From JANQEU01 sp965242805 (lineage in GTDB: Bacteria > Bacteroidota > Bacteroidia > Cytophagales > Cyclobacteriaceae), in assembly GCA_965242805.1 (NCBI GenBank), contig CBDETD010000002.1, positions 5,084,001 through 5,148,000 on the forward strand: a stretch of DNA of 64,000 nucleotides, read 5' to 3'. Positions 43,890-54,400 of the stretch are shown one piece after another. A program made the translations under genes and the position numbers. Positions within the stretch are counted from its first letter, which is position 1. Each line of letters starts with the position of its first letter. The notes below the pieces were generated by a model, which worked only from the letters and a program-made list of their open reading frames with translations, had not been told where the DNA came from and did not search any database.

Positions 43890-43934
43890 TGTAACAATTG
43901 TTACATGAGGCTACACCTCAAAAATTTAGTTTTG
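43890..43934 (+). promoter_or_regulatory. Operator-like palindrome and promoter of the YeeE-type pair
   Basis: TGTAACAATTGTTACA (43890-43905) is a perfect 16-bp palindrome. TAGTTTTG at 43927-43934 fits TAnnTTTG exactly. Centre-to-box distance is 29.5 bp. Confidence 0.78.
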
Positions 43935-43950
43935 AAGCAAATCAATTTTA

Positions 43951-44526
43951 ATGAGTGAAATAATTGAATTTATTTCAAGGCCATGGCCTTGGTACGTAGC
44001 AGGTGCGCTGATAGCATTGGTAATGTTCACCCTGATGTACTTGGGAAATAGTTTTGGGATCTCCTCAAATCTAAGGACGGTTTGCTCCATTATTGGTGGA
44101 GGAAAGCATTGTGAATTCTTCGATTTTAATTGGAAAGGACAAATGTGGAATTTGTTGTTTGCTTTTGGGATGGTGGTAGGTGGAGCTATTGCAGCGATCT
44201 GGCTCACACCAGAAGAAAGCGTCCAACTGTCCACTTCCACAATAAATGAACTTGAAGCCTATGGTATAGAAAATCCAGGGGCTCAGATTGTTCCTGAAGA
44301 ATTGTTTGGATGGGATTCACTGAAATCAGTAACCGGAGTGGTTATGATGATACTTGGTGGCTTTTTCGTGGGATTTGGAACTCGCTATGCGGGAGGATGC
44401 ACTTCCGGTCATGCGATCAGCGGATTAAGTGACCTTCAATTGCCCTCATTGATTGCAGTGATCGGATTCTTCATCGGCGGGTTATTTGTTACATACGTGG
44501 TCCTCCCATACATTTTATCAATCTAA
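43951..44526 (+). CDS. YeeE/YedE-family transporter half, first subunit (191 aa)
   Basis: A membrane protein with ~4-5 helices (~12-35, ~62-86, ~128-150, ~165-190). The signature FGTRYAGGCTSGHAISGLSDLQ holds the conserved cysteine of the YeeE family (thiosulfate or sulfane-sulfur transporter). A second conserved cysteine occurs in RTVCSIIGGGKHCEFFDFNW. It is half the size of E. coli TsuA/YeeE, and the second half is the next gene, which starts 7 bp later. Uptake of thiosulfate or polysulfide is inferred from the family and from the neighbouring persulfide dioxygenases. Confidence 0.88.
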   Translation: MSEIIEFISRPWPWYVAGALIALVMFTLMYLGNSFGISSNLRTVCSIIGGGKHCEFFDFNWKGQMWNLLFAFGMVVGGAIAAIWLTPEESVQLSTSTINELEAYGIENPGAQIVPEELFGWDSLKSVTGVVMMILGGFFVGFGTRYAGGCTSGHAISGLSDLQLPSLIAVIGFFIGGLFVTYVVLPYILSI

Positions 44527-44533
44527 ACAGCAT

Positions 44534-44947
44534 ATGAAAATATTCAGATACATCTTCGTTGGAATCATCTTTGGAATAACGCTTACCAAAGCTGAGATCA
44601 TTTCATGGTATAGGATTTATGAAATGTTTCGGTTCCAATCGTTTCATATGTATGGCGTAATTGGTACTGCTGTCGTACTGGGGATACTATTCATACAAAT
44701 AGTAAAGAAAACAAGAATGAAATCGATTGATGGTACCCCGATAATTGTCCAGCCGAAAGATTTCAGTATTTCCAGATATTTAATTGGAGGTATCATCTTT
44801 GGATTAGGTTGGGCATTGACTGGCGCCTGCCCCGGACCTCTTTTTATCCTTGTGGGAAATGGAATGGTGGTTTTTCTTGTGGTAATTCTTGCAGCTATTT
44901 TGGGAACCTATACCTATGGTTTGGTGAGGGATAGATTGCCTCATTAG
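44534..44947 (+). CDS. DUF6691/YeeE-type transporter half, second subunit (137 aa)
   Basis: Four membrane helices (~4-22, ~40-60, ~85-105, ~112-132). The motif GWALTGACPGPLFILVGNG has the conserved cysteine of YeeE-type channels. Start at 44534 (MKIFRYIFVGIIFGITLTKAEI matches the DUF6691 family start); an in-frame ATG at 44486 lies inside the previous gene. It is the natural partner of the gene just upstream and both share the upstream palindrome. Confidence 0.88.
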   Translation: MKIFRYIFVGIIFGITLTKAEIISWYRIYEMFRFQSFHMYGVIGTAVVLGILFIQIVKKTRMKSIDGTPIIVQPKDFSISRYLIGGIIFGLGWALTGACPGPLFILVGNGMVVFLVVILAAILGTYTYGLVRDRLPH

Positions 44948-44970
44948 ACTGATATAAATCAGCTCATTTT

Positions 44971-45016
44971 TGTAACATAAGTTACACTAATTACCTCTGA
45001 CTAAAACGTACTTTAC
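44971..45016 (+). promoter_or_regulatory. Operator-like palindrome upstream of MBL-rhodanese gene 2
   Basis: TGTAACATAAGTTACA (44971-44986) has perfect TGTAAC/GTTACA arms. The best -7 candidate is TACTTTAC at 45009-45016, two mismatches from TAnnTTTG and one base further (30.5 bp) than in the other three cases, so this promoter is weaker evidence. Confidence 0.6.
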
Positions 45017-45041
45017 TATATCAAAAAAATCTTGAGCGCGT

Positions 45042-46451
45042 ATGAAAATTGAACAGATCTACACCGGTTGTCTTGCAGAAGCTGCTTACTACATTGAATC
45101 AAATGGAGAAGTAGCCATTATTGACCCTCTCCGTGAGGTTGCTCCTTATATTGAAAAGGCTGAAGAAAATGGGGCGAAAGTAAAATTTGTCCTTGAAACA
45201 CATTTCCATGCCGATTTCGTATCAGGCCACCTTGATCTTGCCAGGAAAACGGGAGCAAAAATTGTCTATGGTCCTACTGCACAACCAAATTTTGACGCGC
45301 ACATTGCAAGGGATGAAGAGGAACTTCCTTTGGGTAATGTTAAAATAAAGGTCTTACACACTCCTGGCCATACAATGGAGTCTACAACTTTCCTATTGTT
45401 GGATGAAGAAGGCCAGGAAAAAGCCATTTTTACGGGTGATACACTGTTTATCGGCGATGTCGGTCGACCCGACCTTGCTGTGAAAAGCGACTTGTCAAGG
45501 GAGGATCTTGCAGGACATCTTTTTGATTCCTTAAGAAACAAGATCATGCCCCTTGGTGATGATGTGATTGTGTACCCCGGTCATGGAGCGGGATCGGCCT
45601 GCGGAAAAAATATGAGTCAGGAAACCACGGACACATTAGGTCATCAAAAGCTATTCAACTACGCATTGAGAGCTGACATGACCAAAGAGGAATTTGTCAA
45701 AGAAGTAACTACCGGACTAGTTGAACCTCCTCAGTACTTCCCTAAGAATGCTGTGATGAATAAAATGGGGTATGAAAGCATCGATGAAGTATTGGACAGG
45801 GGCGTCATTGGATTAGATGTAAAACAATTTGTCGATGTAGTGGAGAGAGATGAGGCTTTGGTGTTGGACACAAGGAAACATGAAGATTTTGTTAAGGGGT
45901 TCATTCCGGGTTCTATTTGGATAGGGATTGATGATAATTTCGCTCCATGGGTGGGTGCATTGATCACTGATTTAAAAAAGCCCATTGTGTTTATATCGTC
46001 TGAAGGTAGAGAAGAAGAAGTAGTGACCAGGTTGTCCAGAGTCGGATATGACAATTCACTCGGGTACCTGGACGGAGGATTTGACGCATGGATTAAGGCC
46101 GGTAAAGAGATTGATTCAATAGGGGAGGTAGAAGCAGAACAATTCTCAGATCTATATGAAAAGGGTGGGGTTAACGTCCTTGACGTCCGGAAGGAAAGTG
46201 AATATGATACTCAACATTTGAAAGGAGCCCAGAACTTCCCACTGGATTTCATTAATAAGAACATGGATAAAGTTGATAAATCCAACACTTATTACCTGTA
46301 TTGCAAAGGGGGTTACAGATCGGTCATCACCGCTTCGATCCTCAGAGCAAGAGGATTCCAAAAGTTATTTAATGTGCAAAAAGGATTTGATGAGATAAAG
46401 AAGTATTCTGAATCTATTAGCGAGTATAATGAACCAATTACTATGCTGTAG
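45042..46451 (+). CDS. Persulfide-dioxygenase-like MBL protein with two rhodanese domains, copy 2 (469 aa)
   Basis: Same architecture and exactly the same length as the gene at 42348. The MBL domain has THFHADFVSGH, HTPGHTMESTTFLL, TGDTLFIGDVGRPDLA and YPGHGAGSACGK. The first rhodanese domain has FISSEGREEE, again with no cysteine at the catalytic site, and the second has YCKGGYRS with C421. The two copies diverged mostly outside the metal-binding blocks, so this is an older duplication, not a recent one. It is transcribed alone: a palindrome lies before it and a hairpin after it. The paralogs may act on different thiol persulfides or be expressed at different sulfur loads; this is inference. 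Confidence 0.92.
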   Translation: MKIEQIYTGCLAEAAYYIESNGEVAIIDPLREVAPYIEKAEENGAKVKFVLETHFHADFVSGHLDLARKTGAKIVYGPTAQPNFDAHIARDEEELPLGNVKIKVLHTPGHTMESTTFLLLDEEGQEKAIFTGDTLFIGDVGRPDLAVKSDLSREDLAGHLFDSLRNKIMPLGDDVIVYPGHGAGSACGKNMSQETTDTLGHQKLFNYALRADMTKEEFVKEVTTGLVEPPQYFPKNAVMNKMGYESIDEVLDRGVIGLDVKQFVDVVERDEALVLDTRKHEDFVKGFIPGSIWIGIDDNFAPWVGALITDLKKPIVFISSEGREEEVVTRLSRVGYDNSLGYLDGGFDAWIKAGKEIDSIGEVEAEQFSDLYEKGGVNVLDVRKESEYDTQHLKGAQNFPLDFINKNMDKVDKSNTYYLYCKGGYRSVITASILRARGFQKLFNVQKGFDEIKKYSESISEYNEPITML

Positions 46452-46498
46452 AAAAGATTATTAATGACCATAATTGATAGTACATGTTTTGATGTTTG

Positions 46499-46525
46499 TA
46501 GGGTCATATATTTTGTGACCCTACT
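46499..46525 (+). terminator. Probable terminator after MBL-rhodanese gene 2
   Basis: GTAGGGTCA / TGACCCTAC is a perfect 9-bp stem with a 9-base loop, followed by a moderately T-rich stretch (TTCCATTTTAATCTCC). The T run is weak. Confidence 0.55.
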
Positions 46526-46667
46526 TCCATTTTAATCTCCTTGTCAGATTTTGATATTTCCTTCTAAAGTTTTGATTTGTATAGCCTTATAACCATACAA
46601 TTGGGCTAAATTTCCTAACTAAATCTTCTCATTTAGGCGTATTATCCGATTATTTAATCAATATCAC

Positions 46668-46675
46668 TAATTTTG
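46668..46675 (+). promoter_or_regulatory. -7 promoter box before the unknown secreted protein
   Basis: TAATTTTG matches TAnnTTTG exactly, 26 bp before the ATG at 46702. No good -33 TTTG was seen at the standard spacing. Confidence 0.45.
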
Positions 46676-46701
46676 AGGGGCCAGCTACTGTGTAGAGTAA
46701 G

Positions 46702-47496
46702 ATGTGGGTTAGCAGGAAAATACTATTCTATCTTCTAGTTTTAGATTTTTTTTTCGCTCTTGGTCAACAAAGGTTTATCGATGTCGCCAAAACGAAAAAG
46801 GAGTACATAAGGGAGAATCACCTCGATGATATTGAAGATGTGGTCCATCAGTTCACGTCTTCAAGGCAATTCCTCAACTTCCTTTTGGAGCAGGGCCATA
46901 ATATAGATCCGAATTCAGTTGAGATCAAACGCAAGGATATTAGTGTTGGCGATGACATTGATATTTATGTTAAGCATTTTACTGAGCATCAGAATTTTAC
47001 AATGCTCATGCTCCCTGTTAATATTTATAATCTTGCGATCTACGACACCTTATTGTTTTCTGTTTTGGAAGTCAGCGAACAGTGGATGAATGACAGGTTT
47101 TATCGAAATGATCTTGAGAATGATTCAGTGAGATCTCATTTACTCACACTTGAAAACCACCAGTTGCTGACCAAACATATGTATGACCAGGCCATGAAAG
47201 GAAATAGGGAGGAAATCACCGAAATTGAAATTGCCTTGCATGAGAGTTACATGTCAACCAGTAGTATTCACATGCATGTATCGGAGTTGGATGAAGAAGA
47301 GAAAAAGGAGTTTCGACGATCCTGGGGTTTAATGAAGAAAATGTTTACTCATGATGTCAACCTCAACGTGGAGATGAATGTCTACATTTTCGGTCATGAT
47401 GACATGAAGGTAATCTTTGATACCAAAAAGGGCAAGAGAGTATATCGAATTACCCCCGATAATGTCTTTACCCGACACCATTTTTCCGGAGATTGA
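46702..47496 (+). CDS. Secreted protein of unknown function (264 aa)
   Basis: A signal peptide (KILFYLLVLDFFFALG, probable cleavage before QQ) precedes a ~240-residue mature part rich in charged residues and predicted to be mostly helical, with repeated His/Met segments (HESYMSTSSIHMHVSEL). The C-terminal ~45 residues contain beta-like stretches (NVEMNVYIFGHDDMKVIFDT). It has no lipobox and no T9SS domain. I recognise no family. It lies 122 bp before the first Kre9/KNH-like gene and may belong to that unit. Confidence 0.55.
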   Translation: MWVSRKILFYLLVLDFFFALGQQRFIDVAKTKKEYIRENHLDDIEDVVHQFTSSRQFLNFLLEQGHNIDPNSVEIKRKDISVGDDIDIYVKHFTEHQNFTMLMLPVNIYNLAIYDTLLFSVLEVSEQWMNDRFYRNDLENDSVRSHLLTLENHQLLTKHMYDQAMKGNREEITEIEIALHESYMSTSSIHMHVSELDEEEKKEFRRSWGLMKKMFTHDVNLNVEMNVYIFGHDDMKVIFDTKKGKRVYRITPDNVFTRHHFSGD

Positions 47497-47618
47497 AAAT
47501 TCATCCGCTTACTATTCCTACATAAATGGTATTCATAATATCTTAGCCCCTATTTTAAAAATTGGGTGCTGCCTTCGAGTAACTATTTTGAAGATCGCCT
47601 TGAAAAGTAGAAGAAGAT

Positions 47619-48401
47619 ATGTGTAAACTGCCAAAACCAAAAATCGTCCTAATTAGTCTGTTTGTAGTTTGTACCATTGTTCTGAATGGTCAGTCAGTGT
47701 CTGGAGTGCAGGCTAGCATTGTTGATGATCAATTGGAGATCAAGTATCGCGTTACAGGCCTTCAATCAGGTCAGAAGTTCAGGGTAAGACTTTTTTCTTC
47801 CATTGATAGTTTTGCTCAACCTTTAGATGAAGGTTTGGAAGGAGACGTAGGGGAGGATATTGCCTTGCAGACAACTAATACCATAACAATTGCTGATCCT
47901 ATCGGTACTTTGGGACCAATAACAGGAGACGTGAACTTTAGGGTCAGACTTGATCTCATTTATTTTCCGGTGACAGTCACCTCGCATTCAGGATTCTTTA
48001 CTGCCAAAAGAGGTAAGAAATTCACCCTTGGATGGACCGGTGGATTGACGACAGATAATGTAACCATCAATTTGTATAAAAATTTGAATCTGATCCAGGA
48101 GAATATTTATTCCTCCCTTAACAATGGAACTGCAGAGTTTAAAATGCCCAAAAAGTTGGAGCTGGGGGATGGTTATCACATGGAGCTTGCTTTCCCAAGC
48201 CTGGACGCAAGGGTATCAACACCAGATTTCATGATCAAAAGGAAGCAGTCAATTGCAGCCAGGGTAATTACCTGGGGAGTGATCCTCGGAGGGGGAGCTG
48301 CATTACTTCTTTCACCTCCACCTCCTCCTAATGAGGGTTTGCCCGAACCGCCGGAAAGACCTGGAGACGGTGTGTTTTCTTTTTTCAATTTCAACCGCTA
48401 G
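47619..48401 (+). CDS. Kre9/KNH-like small secreted protein, copy 1 (260 aa)
   Basis: A signal peptide (IVLISLFVVCTIVLNGQ) precedes two beta domains. Residues ~28-130 hold a domain with SIVDDQLEIKYRVTGLQSGQ. Residues ~130-215 resemble the Kre9/KNH (Ser-Thr-rich GPI-anchored) beta sandwich: SGFFTAKRGKKFTLGW, VTINLYKNLNLIQENI, then GDGYHMELAFPSLDARVSTP. A hydrophobic helix (VITWGVILGGGAALLL) and a proline-rich tail PPPPPNEGLPEPPERPGDG end the protein. The giant LamG gene starts 9 bp later. Copy 2 at 56788 is almost identical from residue ~24 to ~216 (about eight differences by eye). Function unknown; a surface or cell-envelope partner of the giant protein is inferred. Confidence 0.72.
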   Translation: MCKLPKPKIVLISLFVVCTIVLNGQSVSGVQASIVDDQLEIKYRVTGLQSGQKFRVRLFSSIDSFAQPLDEGLEGDVGEDIALQTTNTITIADPIGTLGPITGDVNFRVRLDLIYFPVTVTSHSGFFTAKRGKKFTLGWTGGLTTDNVTINLYKNLNLIQENIYSSLNNGTAEFKMPKKLELGDGYHMELAFPSLDARVSTPDFMIKRKQSIAARVITWGVILGGGAALLLSPPPPPNEGLPEPPERPGDGVFSFFNFNR

Positions 48402-48410
48402 AACAAAACC

Positions 48411-51400
48411 ATGAACAGATTAGTCACAACAGTTTTATTAGTATTCTCGACCTCAATTCTTCTGGCCCAGGTGCCATTGGCTTATTACAATTTGGATGAT
48501 AATGTCACCGATCTAAGTGGTAATGGCTTCAATGGTACGTTGGGCGATGGTATCGATGTGAATTTGAATCCTGCTGGTACTGAAGATCGCTTTGGTGTAT
48601 TTCCCCATGCCTTATCTTATGACGGAGTAGACGATTTTGCATTTATTCCTCATAATGCAGCATTCAATTTTGGAGCAAGTGGAGATTTTTCCATTGCGGC
48701 CTGGATAAAGGTAGATCCCAATACTTCGGATTATTTCATTCTCGACAAACTGGTTTTCGGTCCGAAAACGGGTTTTGAAACCTACGTGGCCACTACTGGT
48801 CAAGTAGTTTTTTCATTATGGAACGCCGATGCTTCGCTTTCCTTATTTTCCACAAATACATATGACGATAGTCAGTGGCATCATGTCGTATTCGTAGCTG
48901 ACAGAGACTCCCAACTGCGTCTTTATGTGGACGGAGTTTTGGAAGATGTCAATCCCATCGCAACAAACACGCTAGATATCAACAATAGTGAAGTCATGTT
49001 TGTAGGTGACTTTTTTTCTGGAAAGATTGACCAGTTATACATATACGATGCGGCTGTGGACCAAACAATTGTAGATGGATTATATGCGGATGGAGGTTGG
49101 CCAATGATCGCCCGTTATGATCTGGACGGAGATGCGGACAATGATCTGAACACATCCGGAGTTTTAGACGGTACTGCCGTCAATGCTACTCTGACGTCCG
49201 ATCGTTTTGGAAATGTGAATAGTGCCTTTAACTTCAATGGAACCAATGCGTATTTGACAGTTCCGGCTGGTGATTATTTTGATGGAGATAATAAAGCTAC
49301 AATTTCAGCTTGGGTTAATCTGAATAATAATACTGCACTACAGGATATTTTATATTTTGGCAATTTCCGATTGTATCACGACAACACCGGTTCTATTGCT
49401 GCGGACATATCACTAACAGGTGGGCTGAGGCAACTTGTTCCATCGATTGCTCTTCAAATTGGAGAATGGACACATGTGGTAGTTACCTATGATGGAGCTG
49501 CGACAGCTATGTATTTAAATGGATCCAGTGTAGCCACAGGAGTAGGTTCAGGAACTTTTACTTTCGACGGTGCGGCCAAATTCTTCGGATCGCAGTCCAC
49601 TTCACTCAATTTTATGAATGGCAGTCTGGACGATGTCCAGATCTTCAGAAAGGGATTTACCAGTACAGAAGTCAGCGACCTTTATAATGCCCAGGCCCCG
49701 GCACCCCCAGCTCCGGAGCTGAGCTATTCTATTACGTCAGATATTTCAAATGCGACTTATAGTAATAACTCCTTCTCTGTGTTGACGCAGGTTGAACAGG
49801 CTGAGGGAGTGGTATTCAGCAATGATGGTCTGAAGATGTTTATCGCCGGTATCACCGATGCAGGAGCCAATGGATGGGTGTTTGAATATGATTTGAGTAC
49901 TCCTTTTGATATTTCCGGTGCTACATATTCTGGTAACACCTTGAGCACCAATAGTCAGGATCCATTACCAACAGGATTGACTTTTTCTAATGATGGGTCA
50001 AAGCTTTTTATAATTGGTTTCACTAACCGAATAGTCTATGCATATGATTTAGGTACACCATTTTCATTGAGTACGGCAGTTTATAACAGTGAGTCCTTCA
50101 GTGTCTTTTCTCAGGAAACGGGTGTTCGGGATGTGAGATTCAGTAATGATGGTTCAAGAATGTTTGTGATCGGGGATGCTACGGATGCTGTTTACCAATA
50201 TGACTTAAGTACACCTTACGACGTTTCCACTGCGGTTTACAATGCAGTTTCGCTAAGTGTTTCAGCCCAGGAATTGGTACCTGAAGGAATCGACTTCAGC
50301 CCGGATGGACAAAAATTATTCATGGTTGGCGGGGGAGGCAGCGGAAATGGAGCGATTTACCAATACGATATGAGCACACCATTTAACATCGGAACTGCCG
50401 TATATTCTAATATTTCCTATGATGTGTCTACTCAGGATCCTACGCCTAAAGGTATAGATTTCAGTGCCGATGGTACGAAAATGTATTTCGTGGGCATTAA
50501 TGAAATAGTATATCAATACGATTTTTCCAGTTATGCTTTCACCGAATCAGGGCTGGACGATGGGTCAGTAGATGGCGTACTGATCACCAGCATTGTAGGT
50601 GATACCTTTGTTAATCCCGGCCTTACACTTACAAGTCCCACTCATTTTGTTATTAGCAATCTGCCTGCAGGTTTAAACCCTGTTATGGATGTGGGAACTG
50701 ATGGGTTGACTGCTAATTTATCTTTATCAGGAAATGCTACCAGTAACTTCGATAGTGACGATATTATCGACCTTCAATTTGTGTTTACAGATGCAGCATT
50801 TACTTCTTCAAACGCTGCGGATGTAATCAATGCAACAGGACCTGCCAGCAGTAACCTGGGGATCGATTTTATGGGAGCTGCAGCTGTTTCACCGGAGCTT
50901 ACTTATTCCATTTCACCGGATTTAGGAGATGCTATCTATAGTGGTATTTCTTTCAATGTTGGATCTCAGGATGCAAATGCCAGAGGATTGACATTTAATT
51001 CTGATGGTACTCAAATGTTTATTATCGGGACCACCGATGATTTCGTGTATGCTTATAATCTGACCATTGCTTTTGATATTTCCACTGCTGCATTCGCTAG
51101 CTCATTTAGTGTCAATGCACAGGAAATTAATCCTACCGATTTGATATTCAGACCTGATGGCCTACAGATGTATGTCCTCGGAGGTAACGGTGCCAATGTA
51201 TATGCCTATGATTTAAGTACATCGTTCGATATTACCACATCGGTTTTTGTAAATAGCTTCAGTGTTGCTGCTCAAGATGTTGGACCTTTAGGTTTGACAT
51301 TTAAACCTGATGGTTCAAGAATGTTCATTACAGGAAATGCTGATGCTGTCTTTGCATATGATCTGGGGATTCCATTCGATATTACTTCTGCGGTATTGGC

Positions 51401-54400
51401 TAATTCATTGAATATTATTTCGGAGGACAACTCTCCAGTTGGACTGACATTTAACAAAAATGGTGAAAGACTATTCGTTGTAGGTACCCAAAATGATGCG
51501 GTTTACGCCTATAACCTTGGGATTCCATACGATGTTACCACTGCTGTTTTCAGTAACTCTATCAATATTGGAGCGCAGGATCTATCTCCAACCGGATTAA
51601 CATTCAACAACACCGGCACTAATTTATATGTCCTTGGAGAGAATGGAGATGCCATATTTCAATATGACTTTCCATCCAATGCTTTCAGGGAACCTAATCT
51701 TAACGACGGTTCAGTCCAAGGTTCACTTATAACCAGCATTTCTGGTGATACATTCGTCAATCCGGGTCTAACATTAACCAGTCCTACACATTTTACCATT
51801 GACAATCTTCCTGGCGGTTTAACCCCCGTCATGGACGTCTCTACGGATGGATTGACTGCGACTTTAACGCTTTCAGGCAATGCTACAGCAAATAATGATG
51901 TTGATGATATAACTAACCTCCAGTTCACCTTCACCGATGCCGCATTTATCGCTTCCACAGCAGCTCAGGTTACCAATGCCATCGGACCTGCCAATAGTGA
52001 TTTGGGGATTAATTTCATTGAAGCGGTGACTGAATTGAATATTGATTTTGAGGGAAATAATCCTGTCTGGACACCTTTTGGGGGAAATATAGTAAATGAA
52101 ATACTTAATCCTGACCAATCCGGGATTAACACAAGTGCTACCGTGTTGGAAGTCATTCACGGAGAGGAGGTATTTGGTGGGCAGTTCTTTGATCTTGAGG
52201 GGCCTCTGGATTTCAGCACGAATAATATATTCAAGATCAAGGTATGGGCTCCGAGTACCGGATTCGATTTTCGATTCAAGGTCGAAAATAGCATCGATAT
52301 AAATGATTTTCATGAATATGATCAGCTTATACCTACTAGCAACCAATGGGTCGAATTGGAATTTGATATGACCAATGATAACCTAGGAAATCCTGCTGCA
52401 TCTGGGGTATATGACAGGATTGTTCTGTTCCCGGGATGGAACGTAGCCAGTGCCGGAACTTTTTATATTGATGATATAGTACTTGGATCTTCTGGGGCTG
52501 GTGGGAATTTAATCGCTCACTACCCCTTGGTTAATACAACCAACGACGAAAGCGGGAACGCATATACGGCAAATTTTGTGGGCAGCCCTGCATTTGTGGA
52601 TGGCGTGCTTGTACTCGGAGATAATGATCTGGACGGATTGGATATCCCAAGTGAGACCATCAATGGTCTTGGTGACTTTACTATTGCTACTTATGGTAAA
52701 ATAAACACACTTCACTCGGGAGGAAATTTTGGACAGAATTCACTTTTCGGAGGAGCCAATGCTACCGTAACCAATAATCTGGCATTTGCCTATTTTACCG
52801 ATGAAGCCAGTTGGAAAATAGGTATTGATGACTTCTTTGCCAACTTCGCGATGGACACGAGAATGGATGATCTAGGTTGGCATCACATTGCTGTCAGTCG
52901 ACAAGGTGATCAGGTCTCCCTTTATCTGGATGGAACATTGATAAATACCGTTACGGTGAATAGTAACCTGTTGGCAATTGATGCAGGTGGATTCATCGTT
53001 GGTCAGGAATTGGACGCTGTCGGTGGGGGCTTTGACCAAAATCAAAGCTGGGCTGGTTCAGTATCGAATTTCAGAATATATGATTACCCACTCACCCAAA
53101 CCGAGGTCCAGACATTATCAGACAATGATTCTCCAGTGGCGATCCCTGCTGAACCAACCAATTTGATCGCCCGTGTTTTCTCTCCTACTGCTGTTGAACT
53201 TAGATGGACCGACAATGCGAGTAATGAAACCGGATACCGGGTGGAATGGGAATCTTCTGGTTCGCCTGTCGGAAACCTTGATCTGGGCGCAGACGCAACA
53301 TCAGCTATTATTACAGGATTGACTACTGATGTGCTATACGATTTTGAAGTTTTTGCTCAAAATGCGACCAGTAATTCATTTAGCGCGTTCGTGTCCGCTA
53401 CCCCTGTAAACATTGGAGATCCTTTTGTTAGTGTTACACCTTTTCCATTTACACTGGATGAACCAGGAGGAATAACCTTAACAGTGGATATCAGCACCCT
53501 TTATCCTCCCGGAGAATTGAGTTCCGCTAATAGTATATATATACATTCCGGTCTTATTTTACCAGGTAATGAAAATGGTCCCTGGGATGTGGTTACGGGA
53601 AACTGGGGTGCAGATGACGGCTTAGGGCTAATGACTGATAATCTTGACGGAACTTACAGTATTTCCATACCGGATTTGAGGACCTATTATGGAGTCGATG
53701 CCAATTACCAGGCTTCGCAGATTGGTATGGTATTTAGAAACGAGGATGGAACACTGGTTGGAAAGGGTCCCTTTAATGAAAGCACTCAAAGTGGGGATAT
53801 TTATGTTAGTGTATTTGATCCCGGTCTGGTGAATCCTCCGGATAATAATTTCCTGAATATTACGGATCTGGGTATTCTTGGTTTGTATGATACCGATGCT
53901 GGTAATCCTGCGATATATGATTTCACTGGTCCTTTCACTATCGAGACCTGGGTTAAAGGCCCAGCTTCCAATGAGTTTGCACAAAGTACCTTTTTCCTAA
54001 GCCGGCGGGATGTTGATATAAATGGTATTGACGCCTGGGGTCTATCTGTGGAGGGTGGATTCTGGAACTTTGAGATGTATGATCAGACAAATGCCAATTA
54101 TACATTTGTTCAATCTGCGGGCCCTTTGGATCCTGATGTATGGACCCATGTAGCAGGGGTCTATGATGGCTCCCAACTTTTACTCTATGTAAACGGAATA
54201 CTTCAAGGTACAGCGGCATTTACCGGAACACCTTACCAACCGCTTACAGATCCATACATCCACGTAGGTGAAGGTGATCTGATTGTGTCTGTCAACGATC
54301 TTAGATTTTGGAATGTAGCGCAAGCAGACAGTGATATTAAGAACAATATTTCCATCAACCTAAATGGGACTGAAGGAGGACTTGTAGGATATTGGCCCAT

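Noticed and set aside
44486..44533. Upstream in-frame start for the DUF6691 gene
   Set aside because: It overlaps the preceding YeeE-type gene by 41 bp and adds residues not found in the family. The ATG at 44534 gives the normal N-terminus.
49724..52024. Tandem repeats in the giant gene considered as phage tail-fibre or prophage
   Set aside because: The ~44-residue propeller blades also occur in marine phage proteins, but a signal peptide and a T9SS tail are present and no phage genes are near.
51873..52346. 157-residue - strand frame inside the giant gene
   Set aside because: Antisense to the continuous LamG/propeller frame and without recognisable domains; similar shadows occur throughout the long genes.
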